This document shows, in pieces, positions 26,917-35,691 of a DNA stretch of 64,000 nucleotides. Made by a program: the position numbers and the translations under genes. Source of the DNA: Rufibacter immobilis (lineage in GTDB: Bacteria; Bacteroidota; Bacteroidia; Cytophagales; Hymenobacteraceae); the NCBI RefSeq assembly GCF_003721565.1, contig NZ_RJJE01000017.1, positions 918,636 through 982,635 of the forward strand. The letters are read 5' to 3'. The notes beneath the pieces were generated by a model that was not told the origin of the DNA, ran no database searches, and worked only from the letters and a program-made list of their open reading frames with translations. Position 1 is the first letter of the stretch. Every line of letters begins with the position of its first letter.

Positions 26917-27513
26917 CTACTCGCCTTTCCTTTCGTTCCAGGTTTGGTAGTGGGCCTGCTGTTTCTGCCGGTTGGCGGGCACTTCACGCAGCGGTTCACA
27001 AGGCTTCAAAGTCGCGTAGCAATCAGCCGGAAGCTGCATGTAAATCTGGGTGCCTTCGGTTTTCCATTGCAGCATCTCATCGGTTACCTGCTTCACAATC
27101 TTGTGCGGGTTGCCTACCACCACGCTGCGCGGTGGAATCTGCTCATCGGCGCGTACAAAGCAGAGGGCTCCTACCACACTTTCATCACCGATTTCCACCC
27201 GGTCCATGATCACTGCGTTCATGCCCACCAGCACGTTCCGGCCAACGGTGGCCCCGTGGATGATGGCGCCGTGCCCAATGTGGGCCATTTCCTTCAGGTG
27301 TACGGTGGTGCCGGGGAACATATGGATGGTGCAGTTTTCCTGCACGTTGCAGTTGTCTTCAATGATGATCTCGCCCCAATCACCCCTGATGGCCGCGCCC
27401 GGACCCACGTACACGTTCTTCCCGATGATCACATTGCCCGTGACCGTGGCCTGCGGATGCACAAACGCGCTCTCATGCACCACCGGAACATAGCCGTTGA
27501 ACTCGTAGATCAT
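26917..27513 (-). CDS. paaY: PaaY-type left-handed beta-helix protein (thioesterase/gamma-CA fold)
   Basis: A 198-residue hexapeptide-repeat protein: GNVIIGKNVYVGPGAAIRGD, then HIGHGAIIHGATVGRNVLVGMNAV and ADEQIPPRSVVVGNPHKIVK. PaaY is a trimeric gamma-carbonic-anhydrase-like thioesterase that clears dead-end CoA esters in the phenylacetate pathway. The assignment rests on the fold and position. It overlaps paaJ by 4 bp (ATGA), so translation is coupled. Confidence 0.9.
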   Translation of the reverse strand: MIYEFNGYVPVVHESAFVHPQATVTGNVIIGKNVYVGPGAAIRGDWGEIIIEDNCNVQENCTIHMFPGTTVHLKEMAHIGHGAIIHGATVGRNVLVGMNAVIMDRVEIGDESVVGALCFVRADEQIPPRSVVVGNPHKIVKQVTDEMLQWKTEGTQIYMQLPADCYATLKPCEPLREVPANRQKQQAHYQTWNERKGE

Positions 27514-28715
27514 ACCCGTTCAATAATGGCGGCGTAGCCCTGCCCCACCCCCACGCACATGGTCACCAAGGCATAGCGCTTGTTCTGTTTGTGCAATTCA
27601 ATGGCCGCCGACTGTAGGATTCTGGCCCCGCTCATGCCCAGCGGATGTCCCAAAGCAATAGCGCCGCCGTTGGGGTTGATGCGCGGGTCCTGGTCCTCAA
27701 TGCCCAACCCACGCACGCACGCCAGCACCTGCGAGGCAAAGGCTTCGTTGATTTCAATCAGGTCGATGTCATTCAGGGTGAGTCCGGCTTTTTTCAGGGC
27801 TATCTGCGTGGCGGGCACCGGCCCGAACCCCATGTATTTAGGCTCTACACCGGCGGCCCCCATGGACACAAAGCGGGCTTTGGGAGTGAGGTTGTGCTGT
27901 TTAAGACCTTCTTCTGAGGCGAACAGCAAAGCCGCTGCGCCGTCGTTCAGGCCGGAGGCGTTGCCCGCCGTCACGGTGCCTTCTTTGTGGAAGGCCGGGC
28001 GAAGTTTGGCCAGCACTTCCAGGGTGGTGGTTGGCTTGATAAACTCATCCTGCGCGAACACTTTGGGTTCGCCTTTCTTCTGCGGAATGTTCACGGGCAC
28101 AATTTCCTCTGCGAATCTGCCGGCTTCCTGGGCCTTTGCCGCTTTCTGCTGCGACCATAGCGCAAAGGCATCCTGGTCTTCACGGGTGATGCCCTCGCGG
28201 CGGGCCAGGTTCTCGGCGGTTTCGCCCATGCCATCGGTCCCGAATACTTCATGTATCTTTGGGTTCACGAAACGCCACCCGAAGCTGGAGTCAAACATCT
28301 GGGCATCGCGGCCGAAGGGGGTGCTGGTTTTGGAGATCACCCAGGGACCGCGGGTCATGTTCTCCAGGCCGCCCGCGATGAGTAAGTCGCCGTCGCCGCA
28401 CTGGATGGCCCGCGCCGCCGCTACCGCCGCCGACAAGCCCGAGGCGCAGAGCCGGTTCACGGTTTCGCCGGGCACCGAGAACGGCAGCCCCGCCAGCAGC
28501 AAGGACATACGAGCCACGTTGCGGTTGTCTTCGCCGGCCTGGTTCGCGCAGCCCATGATCACCTCGGCAATGGCCGCCGGATCCGCCGAAGGGTTCCGTT
28601 TCATCAGTTCCTGCATCACCAAGGCCCCCAGGTCATCGGGCCGGACGGTGGCTAAGCTCCCGCCAAAATTCCCGATAGGAGTTCTAATGCCGTCTACTAT
28701 ATATGCTTGCTTCAT
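27510..28715 (-). CDS. paaJ: 3-oxoadipyl-CoA thiolase
   Basis: A 401-residue thiolase. The nucleophilic Cys lies in VNRLCASGLSAAVAAARAI, the His in GGAIALGHPLGMSGARI, and the second Cys in VTMCVGVGQGYA. In context it performs the terminal thiolysis, giving acetyl-CoA and succinyl-CoA. It overlaps paaY downstream. A 398-bp repeat-rich gap separates it from paaH upstream. Confidence 0.95.
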   Translation of the reverse strand: MKQAYIVDGIRTPIGNFGGSLATVRPDDLGALVMQELMKRNPSADPAAIAEVIMGCANQAGEDNRNVARMSLLLAGLPFSVPGETVNRLCASGLSAAVAAARAIQCGDGDLLIAGGLENMTRGPWVISKTSTPFGRDAQMFDSSFGWRFVNPKIHEVFGTDGMGETAENLARREGITREDQDAFALWSQQKAAKAQEAGRFAEEIVPVNIPQKKGEPKVFAQDEFIKPTTTLEVLAKLRPAFHKEGTVTAGNASGLNDGAAALLFASEEGLKQHNLTPKARFVSMGAAGVEPKYMGFGPVPATQIALKKAGLTLNDIDLIEINEAFASQVLACVRGLGIEDQDPRINPNGGAIALGHPLGMSGARILQSAAIELHKQNKRYALVTMCVGVGQGYAAIIERV

Positions 28716-28734
28716 TCTCTGTTATGTGGTTCAA

Positions 28735-28750
28735 CCTAAAATATTTTAGG
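28735..28750. promoter_or_regulatory. Perfect 16-bp palindrome upstream of paaJ, possible operator
   Basis: CCTAAAATATTTTAGG, 19 bp before the paaJ ATG. On the minus strand it contains TATTTTAG, one mismatch from the -7 consensus. It may be an operator overlapping an internal promoter, or simply a symmetric AT tract. Confidence 0.35.
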
Positions 28751-28776
28751 TATGATATTTTCATTGTTCAGTATCT

Positions 28777-28922
28777 GTCCCCCTTTGAAGGGGGTAGGGG
28801 GATTATTTCTCGTGCTGATTTTAACTACAGCCCATTCAATTTTTATGGCCATTTGCTTCGTGGCATCTGTTTTTCAGGCATTCCACTTACTTGTCATCCC
28901 CCTACCCCCTTCAAAGGGGGAC
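28777..28922. repeat. Family G inverted pair (CCCCCTTTGAAGGGGG type)
   Basis: Perfect 26-bp arms, 28777-28802 and 28897-28922, 94 bp apart. Each arm contains its own small palindrome CCCCCTTTGAAGGGGG. G-rich elements of this sort are widespread in Bacteroidota. Confidence 0.85.
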
Positions 28923-28957
28923 GGAATGCGTAGGCTCTGTACTTAACTTACTATTTT

Positions 28958-28996
28958 GCGTTTAGCGGCTCTTTTTCCAAAAACAGCCCTTAAACA
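28958..28996. repeat. Family A palindrome, copy 11
   Basis: Left arm GCGTTTAGCGGCTCTTTTT, right arm with one loss (CAGCCCTTAAAC). Confidence 0.75.
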
Positions 28997-29061
28997 CCAT
29001 TTGAAAAGAATATCATCAGTTATAGAAGTAAATCAGCTACTGAGTGGCTTATCTCACTCCT

Positions 29062-29105
29062 TTGCGTTTAGCGGCTCTTTTTCTGAAAACAGCCGCTAAA
29101 CGCAA
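29062..29105. repeat. Family A palindrome, copy 12
   Basis: Arms TTGCGTTTAGCGGCT and AGCCGCTAAACGCAA, perfect over 15 bp. It ends 8 bp from the paaH stop codon. Confidence 0.9.
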
Positions 29106-29113
29106 GGCTAGTG

Positions 29114-30271
29114 CTACGGGAAAAAGGTTCGGTTCTCTCGCACCATTCTGCGGAGCAAAGGGCTGGCGCGGTAGCGGTCCTCGTGGTACTCGTGGTAGAG
29201 ACTGTCCAGGGTTTCCAGCAAGGTGGACAGCCCCAGTTCATCGGCCCAGGCTAGGAGGCCTTTGGGGTAATTGACGCCTTTGGTCATGGCCAGCTCCAGG
29301 TCTTCTTTGGAAGCTACGTTCAGCGCCAGAGCGTCTACGGCTTCATTGATGAGCATGGCCAGCACGCGATGCAGAATGGTTTGTCCCAATGCTTCGTCTT
29401 TGGTAGGTTGCGGTTGCGAGGCTCCTTCGCGGTAATCATAGAACCCACGTTCAGACTTCCGGCCGTAATAGCCGGCTTCAAACAGACGCTTCTGGGTGAA
29501 GGAAGGCTTGTAGCGCGGGTCATAGAAGAAGGACGTGAACACCGACTCGGTGACGCGGTAGTTGACGTCGTGTCCAATGAAATCCATGAGCGTGAACGGC
29601 CCCATTTTGAAGCCGCCCAGTTCGGTCATAGCCCAGTCAATGGTGGCGATGTCTGCTATGCCTTCTTCCAGAATGCGCAAGGCTTCGCCGTAAAATGGCC
29701 GGGCCACCCGGTTCACGATAAAGCCGGGGGTATCTTTGGCCATCACCGGCACTTTGCCCCATTGCAGCACCAGTTGCTTGATCTCCTCGGCGAGCCCCGC
29801 ATCAGTTTGCACCGCGGGTATGACTTCTACCAACGGCATGAGCGGAGCCGGATTGAAAAAATGGATACCAATGCAGCGCTCCGGTTTCTGGCAGGCGGCC
29901 GCAATGGAGGCAATGGACAAAGAGGAAGTGTTGCTGGCCAGGATACAGTCCTGCGGCACAATCATTTCCACCTCTCTGAACAGATTCTGCTTTACCTGCA
30001 AGTCTTCCACCACCGCCTCAATGACCAGGTCACAATCCCCGAAATCCTGATAAGACTCCGTGAAATGGAGGCGGTCCGTGATGTCCATGACGGCTATTTC
30101 AGAGATCTTGCCTTTGGACGACAGTTTGCCCAGCGCTTTTTTGATCTGCTGCGCGGCCCGTTCCAGCGCCTGCGAGTTCTTGTCCAGAAGATGCACCTTA
30201 TGCCCCGCCGTCGCGATGACCTGGGCGATGCCCGCTCCCATGGCCCCGCTGCCAATAATGCCTACTATCAT
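29114..30271 (-). CDS. paaH: 3-hydroxyadipyl-CoA dehydrogenase
   Basis: A 385-residue 3-hydroxyacyl-CoA dehydrogenase. The NAD site is VGIIGSGAMGAGIAQVIATA at the N-terminus. The catalytic His is in CIGIHFFNPAPLMPLVEVIP, and PGFIVNRVARPFYGEALRIL begins the C-terminal domain. In this cluster it oxidises 3-hydroxyadipyl-CoA. It overlaps paaG by 4 bp. Confidence 0.94.
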   Translation of the reverse strand: MIVGIIGSGAMGAGIAQVIATAGHKVHLLDKNSQALERAAQQIKKALGKLSSKGKISEIAVMDITDRLHFTESYQDFGDCDLVIEAVVEDLQVKQNLFREVEMIVPQDCILASNTSSLSIASIAAACQKPERCIGIHFFNPAPLMPLVEVIPAVQTDAGLAEEIKQLVLQWGKVPVMAKDTPGFIVNRVARPFYGEALRILEEGIADIATIDWAMTELGGFKMGPFTLMDFIGHDVNYRVTESVFTSFFYDPRYKPSFTQKRLFEAGYYGRKSERGFYDYREGASQPQPTKDEALGQTILHRVLAMLINEAVDALALNVASKEDLELAMTKGVNYPKGLLAWADELGLSTLLETLDSLYHEYHEDRYRASPLLRRMVRENRTFFP

Positions 30272-31053
30272 TGCCCCGTGAAGTTTGGTTTACGTTTCTG
30301 AATGAAGGCCTCTACTCCTTCTTTGAAATCAGCGGTTTGTCCGGCATGTTGCTGGTAGACCGCCTCCTGCTGCAACTGTTCCTCCAGCGTGTGCTGAAAA
30401 GTCTTGTTGAGGAGTTGTTTGGTGAAGGCCAGCCCTTTGGTGGGCATTTGCGCCAAGCGCTCCGCCAGCGTTTTTACCTCGTTTTCGAAAATATCGTCTG
30501 GAAACGTCTTGTAGATCATGCCCATCTGCACGGCTTCCGGCGCGCTTACTTTATCGCCGGTCATCATGAGGGCCGAGGCGCGTTGCATGCCAATCAGGCG
30601 CGGCAGGAAGAACGTACCGGCGCTGTCTGGAATCAAGCCGATTTTGCTGAACGCCTGAATAAACGAAGCCGATTCTTTGGCAACTACAATATCACACGCC
30701 AACGCTAAATTGGCTCCCGCCCCGGCGGCCACTCCGTTCACGGCGGCTATCACAGGCTTGTTCAACTGGCGCAGCAACAGGATGATGGGGTTGTAATGCT
30801 GCACCACAATCTCAGAGATTTCCATGCTGCCGGGGCCGGTGGCTTCGGCTAAATCCTGTCCGGCGCAGAAAGCTTTCCCCTCGCCGGTGAGCAACACGGC
30901 CCGCACGGAATCATCAGAAGCGATGGCTCTGAGGTGGTCCTGCAAGGCCAGCGCCATCTCGCGGTTGAAGCTGTTGAAAACGTTGGGCCGGTTAAGCGTG
31001 AGCGTGGCCACGCCGTTTTCCAGAGAATATTTGATGAAATCAGTTTGGTTCAT
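30268..31053 (-). CDS. paaG: Epoxyphenylacetyl-CoA isomerase (oxepin-CoA forming)
   Basis: A 261-residue crotonase from the ATG at 31053, preferred over a start ten codons upstream that would overlap paaD. GEGKAFCAGQDLAEA and NGVAAGAGANLALACDIVVA form the oxyanion hole, and SFIQAFSKIGLIPDSAGTFFLPRLIG is typical of PaaG. It isomerises the ring epoxide to oxepin-CoA. Confidence 0.93.
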   Translation of the reverse strand: MNQTDFIKYSLENGVATLTLNRPNVFNSFNREMALALQDHLRAIASDDSVRAVLLTGEGKAFCAGQDLAEATGPGSMEISEIVVQHYNPIILLLRQLNKPVIAAVNGVAAGAGANLALACDIVVAKESASFIQAFSKIGLIPDSAGTFFLPRLIGMQRASALMMTGDKVSAPEAVQMGMIYKTFPDDIFENEVKTLAERLAQMPTKGLAFTKQLLNKTFQHTLEEQLQQEAVYQQHAGQTADFKEGVEAFIQKRKPNFTGQ

Positions 31054-31057
31054 AGGT

Positions 31058-31570
31058 TTATTTGAGGCACTTGAAGTAGTCAAAGGGCTCCAGGCAGGCC
31101 TCGCATTGGTAATGCGCCTTGCAGGAGGTGGAGCCGAACTGGCTGATCAATTTGGTATTTTCTGAGTGGCACCGGGGGCAGCGCACCACTGGGTCGCGCC
31201 CGAAGAGCGCGTGGATGTCGCCGTTGGGTTCTACGGGCGGCGCAATGCCGTATTCCTCCAGCTTCCGTTTACCTTCGGGCGTGAGCCAGTCGGTGGTCCA
31301 GGCGGGACTGAGTTGGAGATCCACGGCTACATTATTAAACCCTTTGGAGAGCAGCTTCAACTTCACATCGGCGGCGATGGTGTTCATGGCCGGGCAACCG
31401 GAATAGGTTGGCGTAATGGTCACCTGCACCCGGCCGTCTTCCTGCACCTGCACCTGGCGCAGCACGCCCAGGTCCAGAATGCTCAGGACCGGAATCTCGG
31501 GGTCAGAGACCTCTTCCAGCAGTTTCCATATTTTCTCTTCGGTGGTCAATTTTGGGGTAGTAAGTTGCAA
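31058..31570 (-). CDS. paaD: Phenylacetyl-CoA epoxidase assembly subunit PaaD
   Basis: A 170-residue protein with an N-terminal DUF59/MIP18-like domain (LLEEVSDPEIPVLSILDLGV, TPTYSGCPAMNTI) and a C-terminal zinc-binding tail (CPRC ... CKAHYQCEACLEPFDYFK). Such proteins are thought to help assemble metal or Fe-S centres of the epoxidase. It lies between paaC and paaG, 170 bp after paaC because repeats intervene. Confidence 0.94.
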   Translation of the reverse strand: MQLTTPKLTTEEKIWKLLEEVSDPEIPVLSILDLGVLRQVQVQEDGRVQVTITPTYSGCPAMNTIAADVKLKLLSKGFNNVAVDLQLSPAWTTDWLTPEGKRKLEEYGIAPPVEPNGDIHALFGRDPVVRCPRCHSENTKLISQFGSTSCKAHYQCEACLEPFDYFKCLK

Positions 31571-31623
31571 GTAAATGGGGTGCTTTATAGGGCATTGTTT
31601 TTCTTCACGGTGTCCTGCTAGTG

Positions 31624-31683
31624 GTTCCCGGCGAGTCTGGAGACTCGCTTCATCCCAAATCCCGAGACTTCAGTCTCGCGCCA
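31624..31683. repeat. Family B element, two-palindrome form, between paaC and paaD
   Basis: Contains only the last two units of the composite: GGCGAGTCTGGAGACTCGC (31630-31648) and CGAGACTTCAGTCTCGCG (31663-31680). The preceding TTCCC and intervening TTCATCCCA match the corresponding parts of the full elements. Confidence 0.8.
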
Positions 31684-31708
31684 GCAGGTCTCTTCTACTA
31701 TTATTAGA

Positions 31709-31736
31709 CTCAGGACTCAAGACTCAGGACTCAGGA
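31709..31736 (-). repeat. Heptamer array C3 after the paaC stop
   Basis: Four CTCARGA units. Read on the gene strand they begin GAGTCCT 8 nt after the paaC stop codon, the same distance as array C2 after the MerR-type gene. Confidence 0.8.
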
Positions 31737-31740
31737 TTCT

Positions 31741-32544
31741 TTACCACTCCAGCCCCGGGTAGGCCCGTTGCAGGTATTGCAGTTCTGTTAAGATGTAGCC
31801 CAGGTGCTCTGAGTGCCGACCGGTCTTGCCGCCTTTCTGCATGAATACGTTCTGCGGAACCTCCAGCGTGGCTTCCGCGAAAACTTTGGCAACGTGCGCT
31901 TCCCATTGCGGAAGGAGTGTGGCGTAGTCTGGGATGATTCCGGCTTGTGCCAGTTGCTGCTCCGTATCGGTCATCATAAAGAGCTCACCGGAGAACATCC
32001 ACAGATTGGCAATGGCTTTCTGGAGGCGGCGCTTGCTTTCCTCAGTTCCGTCGCCCAAGCGGATTACCCATTCTGAGCTCCATTTGAGGTGATAGCTGGC
32101 TTCTTTGAAAGCCTTGGCCGCAATGGCCGCCAGTCGCTGGTCAGGGCTGTTTTGGAGGTCTTTCAGCAAAAAGAAGTGAAAACCGTCAAAGAGAAACTGC
32201 CGCAGAATGGTGTGGGCGAAATCGCCGTTGGGTTGTTCCACCAGCAGCGGGTTCTTGTACTCCACGGCCTCGCGCAGGTAGGCTAGATCATCCTCAGAAC
32301 GGCCTTTGCCCTCCAGTTCGGCGGCGTATTGGTACAAGCTGCGGGTTTCGCCAATCAAATCCAAGGCGATGTTGGCCATGGCCAGGTCCTGCTCCAGAAT
32401 GGGCCCGTGGCCGCACCACTCAGACAGGCGGTGCCCCAGAATAAGACTGGTATCTGCCAGTTGCAGGGTGTAGTCCAGAAGCAGCGCCCGGAGCTCCGGG
32501 GTATAGTCCTGCACCGCAGGGCTTTGGGTATGTTGAAGGTCCAT
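31741..32544 (-). CDS. paaC: Phenylacetyl-CoA epoxidase structural subunit PaaC
   Basis: A 267-residue ferritin-like helical protein (LADTSLILGHRLSEWCGHGPILEQDLAMANIALDLIGE). PaaC pairs with PaaA as the non-catalytic scaffold of the oxygenase. The context paaA-paaB-paaC-paaD is canonical. Confidence 0.95.
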   Translation of the reverse strand: MDLQHTQSPAVQDYTPELRALLLDYTLQLADTSLILGHRLSEWCGHGPILEQDLAMANIALDLIGETRSLYQYAAELEGKGRSEDDLAYLREAVEYKNPLLVEQPNGDFAHTILRQFLFDGFHFFLLKDLQNSPDQRLAAIAAKAFKEASYHLKWSSEWVIRLGDGTEESKRRLQKAIANLWMFSGELFMMTDTEQQLAQAGIIPDYATLLPQWEAHVAKVFAEATLEVPQNVFMQKGGKTGRHSEHLGYILTELQYLQRAYPGLEW

Positions 32545-32549
32545 GGCGC

Positions 32550-32840
32550 TTACATGTTTTTGATTTCGGCGGGCACCTCGTAGAACGTGGGGTGGCGGTA
32601 CACTTTGTCGTTGGCCGGGTCAAAGAACGCCGCCGACTCGTCTGGGTTAGACGCGTGGATGTTCCTGGACTCCACCACCCAGATGCTCACCCCTTCCATG
32701 CGGCGGGTATAGACATCGCGGGCGTTCTGGATCGCCATCTCGGCATCGGCGGCGTGCAGGCTGCCTACGTGTTTATGGTCAAGGCCTTGTTTGCTCCGGA
32801 TGAAGACTTCCCAGAGCGGCCATTCTTTCTGATGACTCAT
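32550..32840 (-). CDS. paaB: Phenylacetyl-CoA epoxidase subunit PaaB
   Basis: A 96-residue PaaB (WPLWEVFIRSKQGLDHKHVGSLHAADAEMAIQNARDVYTRR), the small subunit bridging two PaaAC units. It ends 5 bp before the paaC start, so the two are likely translated together. Confidence 0.95.
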   Translation of the reverse strand: MSHQKEWPLWEVFIRSKQGLDHKHVGSLHAADAEMAIQNARDVYTRRMEGVSIWVVESRNIHASNPDESAAFFDPANDKVYRHPTFYEVPAEIKNM

Positions 32841-32884
32841 AGTGCGTGAATGTGTGATTGAGTGGATGTACTCCTCTTATAAAC

Positions 32885-33844
32885 TTACTTCGCTTGATCT
32901 GCGGCTTCGCGCTGGGCGCGTTTCTGGGCATGGGCAAGGGCGGCTTCGCGCACCCAGGCTCCTTCCTCGTGCGCTTTCACGCGGGCGTTGATGCGGTCTT
33001 TGTTGCAGGGACCGTTGCCTTTCACCACATTCCAGAATTCCTCCCAGTCCACGTCGCCGAAGTCGTAACCGTTTTTGGCTTCGTTCCACTTCAGGTCTTT
33101 ATCCGGCACGGTGAGGCCCAGGAACTCGGCCTGCGGCACCATCATGTCCACGAAGCGCTGGCGCAGCTCATCGTTGGTGAACCGCTTGATCTTCCAGCGC
33201 ATGGACTGCTCGGTGTTCGGCGATTCCTCGTCCTTGGGCCCGAACATCATGAGCGTAGGCCACCACCAGCGGTTGAAGGCTTCCTGCGCCATCTGCTTCT
33301 GCGCCGGGGCACCGTTGCACAAGCTCATCATGATCTCAAAGCCCTGCCGCTGGTGGAAGCTTTCCTCCTTGCACACCCGCACCATGGCCCGGGCGTAGGG
33401 CCCGTACGAGGTGCGGCACAGCGGTACCTGGTTCATGATGGCGGCCCCGTCCACGAGCCAGCCAATGGCCCCAATGTCGGCCCAGGAAAGGGTTGGATAG
33501 TTGAAGATGCTGGAATATTTGGCTTTGCCCGAATGCAGGTCATTAATCATCTGGTCGCGGGAAGTGCCCAGGGTTTCGGCGGCGCTGTAGAGGTAGAGTC
33601 CGTGGCCCGCCTCGTCCTGCACTTTGGAGAGCAGAATGGCTTTGCGCTTGAGCGAAGGGGCGCGGGTAATCCAGTTGCCCTCGGGCAACATGCCTACAAT
33701 CTCTGAGTGGGCGTGCTGCGAAATCTGGCGCACCAGCGTTTTGCGGTACTGCTCGGGCATCCAGTCTTTGGGTTCAATGCGGATCTCGTTCGCGATTTTC
33801 TCCTCAAACTGCTCTTCCAATGATTTTTCAACGATGGTTTCCAT
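32885..33844 (-). CDS. paaA: Phenylacetyl-CoA epoxidase catalytic subunit PaaA
   Basis: A 319-residue diiron oxygenase subunit. [22 protein letters not shown] and [19 protein letters not shown] carry E-x-x-H motifs for the diiron centre. It forms the ring epoxide of phenylacetyl-CoA using electrons from PaaE. Confidence 0.97.
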   Translation of the reverse strand: METIVEKSLEEQFEEKIANEIRIEPKDWMPEQYRKTLVRQISQHAHSEIVGMLPEGNWITRAPSLKRKAILLSKVQDEAGHGLYLYSAAETLGTSRDQMINDLHSGKAKYSSIFNYPTLSWADIGAIGWLVDGAAIMNQVPLCRTSYGPYARAMVRVCKEESFHQRQGFEIMMSLCNGAPAQKQMAQEAFNRWWWPTLMMFGPKDEESPNTEQSMRWKIKRFTNDELRQRFVDMMVPQAEFLGLTVPDKDLKWNEAKNGYDFGDVDWEEFWNVVKGNGPCNKDRINARVKAHEEGAWVREAALAHAQKRAQREAADQAK

Positions 33845-33881
33845 ACGCGTTCTTTTCTTTCTTTGCCTGTTCTTCTGCTTT

Positions 33882-33920
33882 AGGTTTAGGGCCTGTTTTT
33901 GGAAAAAGAGCCGCTAAACG
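33882..33920. repeat. Family A palindrome, copy 13, between paaE and paaA
   Basis: Left arm GTTTAGGGCCTGTTTTT, right arm AAAAAGAGCCGCTAAACG. Located inside the paa operon, in the 102-bp gap between paaE and paaA. Confidence 0.8.
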
Positions 33921-33946
33921 TCCGTCAATCGTTCTCCCGTAGGCTA

Positions 33947-35023
33947 CTATTGGTCAAAATCTACCACTACCCGCTCGGTCAATGGCCGGGCCTGGCAGGT
34001 GAGTACGTAGCCGGCGGCAATCTCATCGGGTTCCAAGGAGTAGTTTACGTCCATCTCCACCTGGCCTTCCAGCACTTTGGCGCGGCAGGTGCTGCACACG
34101 CCGCCCTTGCAGGAGTACGGCACATCGGCCCCGGTTTCGGCGGCGGCATCCAGAATGGTATTGCCGTAGTACGACATCTCCAGGTTGAGGTAGTGGCCGT
34201 CCAGTTTGATCTGCACCTTGCTCAGTTTGTCTTCCTCCCCGGCGGGACGCTCTTTGCGCTGCGCGGCGGCTTTCTCGCTTTCGCCGGTGGTGAACAGCTC
34301 AAAATGGATGTTCTCCCTGGGCACCCCGGCCTCTTCCAACGCCTCCTTCGCCCCGAAGATCATTTCCTCCGGTCCGCAGATAAAGCACTCGTCCACCTCC
34401 TCGGCCTTGATGATTTTCTCCAGGAACAGCTGCGTCTTCTGCTTGTCAATACGGCCGAAGAGCAGATCGGTGTCGCCGTGCTCGCGGCTCAGGATGTGGT
34501 AGAGGCTAAAACGCTCCAGAAACTTGTTCTTCAGGCCTTCAATCTCTTCTTTGAACATGATGGAGTTGCGCCCGCGGTTGCCATACAGCAGCAGCACCTG
34601 GCTCTTGGGCTCGGTGAGCAGAATGGTTTTGATGATGGACAGGATGGGCGTGATGCCGCTGCCCGCCGCCACCATGAGGTAACTTTTCTGCTGTTCTGGG
34701 TGCAACTCTGTATAGAACCGGCCCATGGGCGGCATTACCTCCAGCTCCTCACCGGGCCGCAGGGCCTCATTGGCGAAGGAGGAGAAACGCCCCTGCGGAA
34801 CTTTCTTGATGGCGACCTTCCACTCGTTCTCCAGCGGACTGGAGCAGATGGAATAGGAACGCCGCAGCTCCTCCCCTTCGTGCAGCCGCCGGAACGTGAG
34901 GTACTGCCCCTGGGTGTACCGGAAGGTATCCTGCAGGTCCTGGGGCACGTCTAAGGTCACGGTCACGCAGTCGTGGGTCTCGCGATGAACGCTTTTTATT
35001 CTGACTTTATGAAATCTGCTCAT
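33947..35023 (-). CDS. paaE: Phenylacetyl-CoA epoxidase reductase PaaE
   Basis: A 358-residue reductase from the ATG at 35023. The longer frame upstream has no family resemblance and overlaps the TetR gene. The domains are FAD-binding (RRSYSICSSPLE), NAD(P)-binding (GSGITPILSIIKTILL, CGPEEMIFG) and a C-terminal plant-type [2Fe-2S] ferredoxin (CKGGVCSTCRAKVLEG ... CQARPL). The start overlaps the TetR stop as ATGA, so regulator and reductase are translationally coupled. Confidence 0.95.
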   Translation of the reverse strand: MSRFHKVRIKSVHRETHDCVTVTLDVPQDLQDTFRYTQGQYLTFRRLHEGEELRRSYSICSSPLENEWKVAIKKVPQGRFSSFANEALRPGEELEVMPPMGRFYTELHPEQQKSYLMVAAGSGITPILSIIKTILLTEPKSQVLLLYGNRGRNSIMFKEEIEGLKNKFLERFSLYHILSREHGDTDLLFGRIDKQKTQLFLEKIIKAEEVDECFICGPEEMIFGAKEALEEAGVPRENIHFELFTTGESEKAAAQRKERPAGEEDKLSKVQIKLDGHYLNLEMSYYGNTILDAAAETGADVPYSCKGGVCSTCRAKVLEGQVEMDVNYSLEPDEIAAGYVLTCQARPLTERVVVDFDQ

Positions 35024-35610
35024 GGTTTCTCTTTCTCCAGACCATTGAATAAGATGGTGAGGATGGTGTTTTCTAATTCTTCCGGCGAAACACCCCGGTT
35101 GGGTTTCCACCACAGCTCTACCCACCGCACCGCCGACAGCAGCGTGAACAGCGCCACCGACGCATTCACTTCCTGCAACTCCCCGGCCTGCACCCCCTGC
35201 TCAATAAAAGAAGCCAGTTTTTTCTCATACCGGCTTCTCAGGTTCTTGAACTCCTGCAAAGGCTCCGGGGAGAGAAACTTCCAGTCATTATTAGCCACGG
35301 AAACGGCCGGTCCTTTGGTGGTCATGAGCCGGATGTGCAGCCCAATGAGCGCCTTCAGTTTCTGGGTGATGGGCTGCTGCGCCTGCTCAATCTCGGTGAG
35401 TTGGGTAATATAGGTGTGGGCGATGTCAAAACAGATGGTTTTCAGGATCTCGTCCTTGGAGCTGATGTAATGGTACATGGTGGCGGCATCCATCCCCACC
35501 TGCTCGGCCAGGTCGCGCATAGACGTGCCCCCAAAGCCTTTCTCCTTGAAAAGTTTGGCGGCTTCCTCTATGATAAACTCCCGGCGGATGTCCTTCTTTT
35601 TCTTGGCCAT
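35020..35610 (-). CDS. TetR-family regulator, probable paa repressor
   Basis: A 196-residue TetR protein. The HTH is GTSMRDLAEQVGMDAATMYHYISSKDEIL, followed by an all-helical ligand domain. It is the first gene of the phenylacetate cluster, sharing a 4-bp ATGA overlap with paaE, and has a strong promoter with an overlapping inverted repeat just upstream. Repression relieved by phenylacetyl-CoA is the expected mode by analogy with PaaR regulators; the ligand is not shown by sequence. Confidence 0.9.
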   Translation of the reverse strand: MAKKKKDIRREFIIEEAAKLFKEKGFGGTSMRDLAEQVGMDAATMYHYISSKDEILKTICFDIAHTYITQLTEIEQAQQPITQKLKALIGLHIRLMTTKGPAVSVANNDWKFLSPEPLQEFKNLRSRYEKKLASFIEQGVQAGELQEVNASVALFTLLSAVRWVELWWKPNRGVSPEELENTILTILFNGLEKEKP

Positions 35611-35691
35611 GTACGTTGTTCCGCTTCGGCGAAAGCTTCTAGCGCATCCTTATATGACACCTGCTGCCCTCACTGAAACTTCTTCCTTTAA

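Larger units (their letters stand above)
28716..29113. other. Repeat-rich spacer inside the paa cluster (paaH/paaJ)
   Basis: 398 bp holding a 16-bp perfect palindrome near the paaJ start, the family G inverted pair (28777-28922) and two family A palindromes (28958-28996, 29062-29105). No coding capacity is credible. Confidence 0.75.
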
